This document shows positions 60,021 to 64,000 of a DNA stretch of 64,000 nt, in pieces; position 1 is the stretch's first letter; the number at the start of each line of letters is the position of its first letter. The DNA lies in the NCBI RefSeq assembly GCF_014897585.1, contig NZ_JABUXW010000003.1:124001-188000 (forward strand), in the 5' to 3' direction. Below the pieces are notes generated by a model, which was given only the letters and a program-made list of their open reading frames with translations, was not told where the DNA came from and searched no databases. The DNA is from Brachybacterium tyrofermentans (GTDB taxonomy: Bacteria > Actinomycetota > Actinomycetes > Actinomycetales > Dermabacteraceae). Made by a program: the position numbers and the translations under genes.

Positions 60021-61157
60021 TCAGATGGTGGCGGGGACGTCCTCGTCGAGGAACTCGTCCTCGGCGAGGGGCGCCTCGAGCGGATCGAGCGCCTCGTCCT
60101 CCGGCGCCGCCTGCTCGGCCGCGTACTTGCCGACGCCGAGGGTGCGCAGGATCTTCTCCTCGATCTCCACGGCCAGGTCCGTGTTGTCCTTGAGGAACTG
60201 GCGGGAGTTCTCCTTGCCCTGGCCCAGCTGGTCACCCTCATAGGTGAACCAGGCACCGGACTTGCGCACGATGCCATGCTCGACGCCGAGGTCGATCAGA
60301 CCGCCCTCGCGGGAGATGCCCTCGCCGTACAGGATGTCGAACTCGGCCTGCTTGAAGGGCGGGGCCATCTTGTTCTTGACGACCTTGACACGGGTGCGGT
60401 TGCCCACGGAATCGGTGCCGGTCTTCAGGGTCTCGATCCGACGGATGTCCATGCGCACAGAGGCGTAGAACTTCAGCGCCTTGCCACCGGTGGTGGTCTC
60501 GGGGCTGCCGAAGAAGACGCCGATCTTCTCGCGCAGCTGGTTGATGAAGATCGCGGTGGTGCCCGAGGCGGACAGCGCGCCGGTGAGCTTGCGCAGCGCC
60601 TGCGACATGAGGCGGGCCTGCAGGCCGACGTGCGAATCGCCCATCTCGCCCTCGATCTCCGCCTTCGGGACCAGGGCGGCCACCGAGTCGATGACCACGA
60701 CGTCCAGGGCCCCGGAACGGATCAGCATGTCGGTGATCTCGAGCGCCTGCTCACCGGTATCCGGCTGGGAGACCAGGAGTGCGTCGGTGTCGACGCCAAG
60801 CTTCTTCGCGTACTCGGGGTCCATCGCGTGCTCGGCATCGATGAAGGCGGCGATGCCGCCGTTGCGCTGGGCGTTGGCGACCGCGTGCAGTGCGAGCGTC
60901 GTCTTGCCGGAGGACTCCGGTCCGTAGATCTCGACGATGCGGCCGCGGGGCAGGCCGCCGATGCCGAGTGCGGCGTCCAGCGCGACGGAACCGGTGGGGA
61001 TGACCTCGACGGGCGGCCTGGTGTCGTCGCCCAGGCGCATGATCGAGCCCTTGCCGAACTGGCGGTCGATCTGTGCGAGCGCGTTGTCCAGCGAGGAGTC
61101 GCGATCCTTCGCGGTGGACCTCGTGACGGCGGGCTTCGAAGACTTCGGTGCAGCCAT
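60021..61157 (-). CDS. recA: Recombinase RecA
   Basis: ATP-dependent strand exchange protein and co-protease for LexA. The ATG at 61157, with AAGGA 9 nt before it, gives 378 residues. Walker A is GPESSGKTT (79-87) and Walker [13 protein letters not shown]. The RecA signature [16 protein letters not shown] is present. There is no intein. The acidic tail ends DEDVPATI. A LexA box and -10 lie about 170 bases upstream. Confidence 0.97.
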   Translation of the reverse strand: MAAPKSSKPAVTRSTAKDRDSSLDNALAQIDRQFGKGSIMRLGDDTRPPVEVIPTGSVALDAALGIGGLPRGRIVEIYGPESSGKTTLALHAVANAQRNGGIAAFIDAEHAMDPEYAKKLGVDTDALLVSQPDTGEQALEITDMLIRSGALDVVVIDSVAALVPKAEIEGEMGDSHVGLQARLMSQALRKLTGALSASGTTAIFINQLREKIGVFFGSPETTTGGKALKFYASVRMDIRRIETLKTGTDSVGNRTRVKVVKNKMAPPFKQAEFDILYGEGISREGGLIDLGVEHGIVRKSGAWFTYEGDQLGQGKENSRQFLKDNTDLAVEIEEKILRTLGVGKYAAEQAAPEDEALDPLEAPLAEDEFLDEDVPATI

Positions 61158-61322
61158 GTGCTTGGTTCCTTCCAGGGGGCCGGGGGGCCGACGTATTGAC
61201 CGTACGGCCACAGTAAGCGGGGCCCCCGACATTCGCCGCCGCCCTGCACCCCCTGTGGAAGACCGGGGTGTGGGGAGGAAAGGCGAGTTCGCGGTTGTCG
61301 TGCCGGGTGACCGTCGGGGACC

Positions 61323-61328
61323 ACTGTA
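61323..61328 (-). promoter_or_regulatory. -10 element of recA
   Basis: TACAGT on the minus strand, one base below the LexA box. It implies a 5' leader of about 160 bases. Confidence 0.6.
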
Positions 61329-61329
61329 C

Positions 61330-61343
61330 CGAACAGACGTTCG
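61330..61343. promoter_or_regulatory. LexA box (SOS box) of recA
   Basis: CGAACAGACGTTCG, a perfect CGAAC-N4-GTTCG palindrome directly upstream of the -10. It would block RNA polymerase until LexA is cleaved. Confidence 0.9.
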
Positions 61344-61421
61344 AACACGCGAGCCCATCGGCCGTGTCGCGGCGTGTCGCGTCGTGTCGTCGTGTCGGGT
61401 CGAACCGGGCGGCGCGACCAC

Positions 61422-61449
61422 GGGCTCTGCGGCGTGCGCGCAGAGGCCC
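61422..61449 (-). terminator. Hairpin after the DUF3046 gene
   Basis: GGGCTCTGCG (61422-61431) pairs with CGCAGAGGCCC (61439-61449) with one bulge. It would end the clgR-DUF3046 transcript before the recA promoter. Confidence 0.5.
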
Positions 61450-61467
61450 GCGGCGTGCGCGGAGAAG

Positions 61468-61524
61468 TCAGCGGCTCGCGCAGCGGTCAGCGGCTCGCGC
61501 AGCGGTCAGCGGCTCACGCGGAGG
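61468..61524. repeat. 19 bp tandem repeat at the end of the DUF3046 gene
   Basis: Two identical units TCAGCGGCTCGCGCAGCGG (61468, 61487), one diverged unit (61506) and the beginning of a fourth at 61525, whose first bases are the DUF3046 stop codon on the minus strand. Confidence 0.88.
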
Positions 61525-61749
61525 TCAGCGGCGGCGCTGCTCCAGCGGCACTTCCCAGCGACGGGACTCCGGGACCTCCATCGCGTCGCACAACGAGACC
61601 CACACCCGACGCACGGGAACCCCGTGCTCGAGAGCCTGCGCGGCGGTCATGCCGCCGGCTCCCTCGAGCACGAGGTCCCGGACATACGTTCCTGCGAGGA
61701 CCGGGCCGAACACGTGGTCGGCCAGCTCCGTGAACTCGCTGCGACGCAC
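61525..61749 (-). CDS. DUF3046 protein
   Basis: Small actinobacterial protein of 74 residues that almost always lies just upstream of recA. The GTG at 61749, one base after the clgR stop, gives VRRSEFTELADHVFG, matching the usual (M)RxSEF start. YVRDLVLEGAGGMTAAQALEHGV and the RVWVSLCDAMEVPES stretch are family marks. Function is unknown. An in-frame ATG inside clgR would add ten residues. Confidence 0.88.
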   Translation of the reverse strand: MRRSEFTELADHVFGPVLAGTYVRDLVLEGAGGMTAAQALEHGVPVRRVWVSLCDAMEVPESRRWEVPLEQRRR

Positions 61750-61750
61750 C

Positions 61751-62056
61751 TCAGTGGGCGCCGACCAGCGGGCTCGCATCGTCGGCGAGGCCCTCGGGCA
61801 CGGTGTCGGGGATGCTGACGTTCTCGGAGACGGCGATCCGGTCGGACACCTCGCGCAGGACGAAGGACAGCGGGAGACCGAGAGCATCGGTCACGGAGAC
61901 CAGCAGCTCGCTGGAGGCCTCCTTCTGGCCGCGCTCGATCTCGCTGAGGTAGCCCAGGGACACGCGCGCATCGGAGGACACCTGGCGCAGCGTGCGCCCC
62001 TGATTGCGACGCGCGTCGCGCAGGACGTCTCCGAGCTCCTGACGGAACAGGACCAT
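61751..62056 (-). CDS. clgR: XRE-family regulator, ClgR type
   Basis: Helix-turn-helix activator of protease and stress genes (clp genes) in actinobacteria, 101 residues from the ATG at 62056, with GGGAGG 7 nt upstream. The HTH is [32 protein letters not shown], nearly the family consensus. The order pgsA, cinA, clgR, DUF3046, recA matches known ClgR loci. ClgR of relatives is itself degraded by Clp, often through a C-terminal Ala-Ala; here the end is VGAH, so that degron is not obvious. Confidence 0.9.
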   Translation of the reverse strand: MVLFRQELGDVLRDARRNQGRTLRQVSSDARVSLGYLSEIERGQKEASSELLVSVTDALGLPLSFVLREVSDRIAVSENVSIPDTVPEGLADDASPLVGAH

Positions 62057-62164
62057 GGCCTTGCCTCCCTTCCTCTGGTTGAACTGATGGAACACCTCGG
62101 GGGTGCGGTGCAGAGAAGTCATCACGTCCACCACAACGCCACACCCCTCAAGAGTGTTCCCCAG

Positions 62165-62170
62165 AGTGTA
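62165..62170 (-). promoter_or_regulatory. -10-like hexamer for clgR
   Basis: TACACT on the minus strand about 110 bases before the clgR start. The palindrome at 62181-62198 lies in the place of the spacer and -35. Confidence 0.45.
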
Positions 62171-62180
62171 GTGGCCTCGA

Positions 62181-62198
62181 TCCCAGGGATCCCTGGGA
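62181..62198. promoter_or_regulatory. Perfect 18 bp palindrome between cinA and clgR
   Basis: TCCCAGGGATCCCTGGGA reads the same on both strands. It may be an operator for clgR or the hairpin that ends the pgsA-cinA message. Confidence 0.6.
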
Positions 62199-62261
62199 GC
62201 TGTGGACAGCGAGAGGGTCCGCGCGGCTCCCCGCACAGCACGCGTTGACCTGCACAGGGAC

Positions 62262-62738
62262 TCAGTCCTCGAGCTCCTCGGCGAGCATCTGGATCGCGAG
62301 GTCGACGGTCGTGGCCCGGATCCGTGCCCTGCCTCCGCTGAGATGCAGTTCACGACTGGAGGTCGGAGCGCCTCGTCGGGCCAGTCCCAACCAGACCGTG
62401 CCCTCTGCCGCACCGCGCTCATCGGGGCCGGGGCCGGCCACCCCGGTGGTGGCGATCGCGAGGTCGGCGTCGTAGAGATCGAGCGCACCCTCGGCCATGG
62501 CCCCGGCGACCTCGGCGTTCACCGCCCCGCGGTCCCGGAGCAGTGCCGCGTCGACTCCCAGCACACGGGTCTTCGCCGCATACGAATAGCAGGCGGCTCC
62601 GCCCGCGATCACCGCGCTCGCGCCGGGCACGTCCACCAGGCGGGCCACCACGGCGCCGGCCGTGAGCGATTCGGCCGTGGCGATCATCAGCCCTCGCTCT
62701 GCGGCCCGGGTGATGACCGCCTCCGGGCCGGTGCTCAC
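62262..62738 (-). CDS. cinA: CinA C-terminal domain protein (nicotinamide-nucleotide amidase type)
   Basis: Probable NMN deamidase (PncC type), 158 residues. It has only the C-terminal domain of CinA, as is normal in many actinobacteria. [21 protein letters not shown] and the [11 protein letters not shown] and [10 protein letters not shown] stretches are conserved. The GTG start overlaps the pgsA stop by 4 bases. Confidence 0.92.
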   Translation of the reverse strand: MSTGPEAVITRAAERGLMIATAESLTAGAVVARLVDVPGASAVIAGGAACYSYAAKTRVLGVDAALLRDRGAVNAEVAGAMAEGALDLYDADLAIATTGVAGPGPDERGAAEGTVWLGLARRGAPTSSRELHLSGGRARIRATTVDLAIQMLAEELED

Positions 62739-63328
62739 GAGGCGCGTCCGGCGAGGGCCTCGCGGCGCAGGCGCAGACCGTCCTTGAGGTTCACGAGGCC
62801 GGACCAGACGGTCAGCACCACGGCGAGCAGCACCAGGGCGAGCCCGACCCAACGGGCCGGCTCCCACCACAGCTCGAACGGGATCAGGCAGAAGGTGATC
62901 GCGATCGTCTGGACCATCGTCTTCGCCTTGCCGGCCATGTTCGCCGGCAGAGCGCCGTACTTGAGGATCGTGAAGCGCATGACGGTGATGCCGATCTCGC
63001 GCACGAGGATCAGGATCGTCATCCACCACGGCACGTACTCCCAGATCGAGAGCATGATGAGCGCCGCCCCCGTCATCGCCTTGTCGGCGATCGGATCGAC
63101 GATCTTGCCGAAGTCGGTGATGAGGTTCCGGCTCCGCGCCAGATATCCGTCGAGGAAGTCCGTGATCATCGCGACCACGAAGACGGCCGCGACCAGCAGA
63201 CGGCCAGGGACTGTGTCCGGGTACAGGACGGCGAGCACCACCAGCAGCGGCACCATCGCGCACCGCACCATGGTGAGGATGTTGGCGATGTTCCAGAGCG
63301 GCACAGGGTCCGTGCGGGGTGTGGTCAT
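62735..63328 (-). CDS. pgsA: CDP-diacylglycerol-glycerol-3-phosphate 3-phosphatidyltransferase
   Basis: Membrane enzyme for phosphatidylglycerol phosphate, 197 residues from the ATG at 63328, with AGGAG 4 nt upstream. The CDP-alcohol phosphotransferase motif D-G-x2-A-R-x8-G-x3-D-x3-D is complete in LDGYLARSRNLITDFGKIVD plus PIAD. About six membrane helices. It lies 82 bases after ftsK and overlaps cinA by 4. Confidence 0.95.
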   Translation of the reverse strand: MTTPRTDPVPLWNIANILTMVRCAMVPLLVVLAVLYPDTVPGRLLVAAVFVVAMITDFLDGYLARSRNLITDFGKIVDPIADKAMTGAALIMLSIWEYVPWWMTILILVREIGITVMRFTILKYGALPANMAGKAKTMVQTIAITFCLIPFELWWEPARWVGLALVLLAVVLTVWSGLVNLKDGLRLRREALAGRAS

Positions 63329-63410
63329 GATGCTCCTGCGCTCGCGGGGTGGATGGGGTGTCCGGAAGGGTTCGGGGCTCGTACCCCGAGTGGGGTGGAG
63401 GGGCGGAGGC

Positions 63411-64000
63411 TCACCGCCCGGTGAGGCTCCAGGCGTCCTCGCTGTCCTCGCCGCCCTCGTCGTCGTAGTAGTCGGTCGCCGGCTCGGAGCCGTCGTCGGC
63501 CAACGGATCAGAGCCGTACCGGTCCTCCGTGCCTGCGGCCGGGGCGGCCTCGGGGGCCGGTGCATCCTGCGCGTCGGTCTCCTCGAGGTCCACCGCCTGG
63601 TCGGCGCCGTAGGGCTGTTCGGCGTCGTCCCCGGGGACGTCCTCTCCGCGGATACGGGCGATGGCGGAGGCGAGATCGTCCGGGTGGATCATCACGTCGC
63701 GCGCCTTGGACCCCTCCGAGGGGCCGACGATCTCGCGGGACTCCAGCAGGTCCATCAGGCGACCCGCCTTGGCGAAGCCCACCCGCAGCTTGCGCTGCAG
63801 CATCGAGGTGGAGCCGAACTGCGTGGTGACCACGAGCTCAGCTGCCTGCAGCAGCACGTCGAGATCGTCGCCGATGTCGTCGTCGATCTGCTTCTTGGCT
63901 GCGACGACCTGGACGTCCTCGCGGTAGTTCGGCTTCATCTGGGTCTTGACGTGGTCGACGACCTTGTGGATCTCGGACTCGTTGACCCAGGCGCCCTGGA
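63411..64000 (-). CDS. ftsK: C-terminal end of DNA translocase FtsK
   Basis: The last about 196 residues of an FtsK/SpoIIIE protein whose start lies beyond the window. The stretch [20 protein letters not shown] is the end of the motor domain and linker. [42 protein letters not shown], spanning about 42 residues, contains the DNA-reading gamma winged helix. An acidic Asp/Glu/Ala-rich tail of about 75 residues follows, longer than usual. FtsK moves chromosome ends through the septum. Confidence 0.93.
   Translation of the reverse strand, partial: QGAWVNESEIHKVVDHVKTQMKPNYREDVQVVAAKKQIDDDIGDDLDVLLQAAELVVTTQFGSTSMLQRKLRVGFAKAGRLMDLLESREIVGPSEGSKARDVMIHPDDLASAIARIRGEDVPGDDAEQPYGADQAVDLEETDAQDAPAPEAAPAAGTEDRYGSDPLADDGSEPATDYYDDEGGEDSEDAWSLTGR

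Larger units (their letters stand above)
61158..61524 (-). other. 367-base region upstream of recA
   Basis: It contains, from recA outward, the untranslated leader, the -10 and LexA box, a run of GTGTCG-type short repeats (about 61363-61400), a hairpin (61422-61449) and a 19 bp repeat (61468-61524). No gene is seen. Confidence 0.7.

Noticed and set aside
62262..62738. Truncated cinA as a broken gene
   Set aside because: C-terminal-only CinA proteins are normal in actinobacteria, and the start overlaps pgsA by 4 bases as in an intact operon.
1..64000. Mobile elements, phage genes or transferred islands
   Set aside because: No transposase, integrase, terminal repeats or change in codon character was seen. 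The gene order is that of conserved chromosomal clusters.

Overview
The window reads as ordinary chromosome of a high-GC Gram-positive bacterium. Gene content and order fit an actinobacterium of the order Micrococcales, most like Brachybacterium/Dermabacteraceae. The reasons are the GC-rich codon use, the actinobacterial DivIVA/SepF/YggT block after ftsZ, the clgR-DUF3046-recA-recX-miaB order, a nrdR-LysM-lexA block, a DUF3040 membrane protein, a HelR-type helicase, and a MurE with the DNPR motif of meso-diaminopimelate ligases. The genus is an inference. No rRNA, tRNA, insertion sequence, prophage, integrase or CRISPR array was seen.

Layout. 1-5.9 kb: a peptide/nickel-type ABC importer operon on the minus strand (lipoprotein, two permeases, one double ATPase). 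6-14.7 kb: pgi, an MHS-family transporter, a flotillin, a TIGR01777 epimerase, an acyl-CoA dehydrogenase-like flavoprotein and an EEP-family hydrolase. 14.7-21.2 kb: dnaE, an unrecognised 243-residue protein, rluD and lspA. 21.2-40.5 kb: the division and cell wall (dcw) cluster on the minus strand, transcribed mraZ-rsmH-ftsL-ftsI-murE-murF-mraY-murD-ftsW-murG-murC-ftsQ-ftsZ-pgeF-sepF-yggT-divIVA-lspA-rluD with many 1-4 base overlaps. 41-48.6 kb: DUF3040, dinB, a HEPN-like protein, an aminopropyltransferase-like protein, a cold shock protein, a PAC2 protein and helR. 48.8-55 kb: an SOS hub of nrdR, a LysM membrane protein, divergent lexA, a DinG-type helicase and hflX. 55-64 kb: dapF, miaA, a YbjN-like gene, miaB, recX, recA, DUF3046, clgR, cinA, pgsA and the 3' end of ftsK.

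How the genes work together. The dcw cluster makes the lipid-linked peptidoglycan precursor (murE, murF, mraY, murD, murG, murC), polymerises and crosslinks it at the septum (ftsW, ftsI), and builds and places the Z ring (ftsZ, sepF, ftsQ, ftsL, divIVA). A five-copy TGGGN array in front of mraZ is a clear autoregulatory operator. The lexA region and recA carry three CGAAC-N4-GTTYG boxes, which tie repair (recA) to a LysM membrane protein in the position of the SOS division inhibitors YneA, DivS and ChiZ.

The most unusual signals are non-coding or low-complexity. They include an eight-unit 19 bp array after pgi, eleven perfect octamers after the DUF3040 gene, 18-39 bp tandem repeats that begin at or run through gene ends (lspA, miaA, lexA, DUF3046), a 22 bp hairpin inside the start of recX, and ten genes whose -10-like hexamer lies only 6-8 nt before the start codon, which suggests widespread leaderless transcription.
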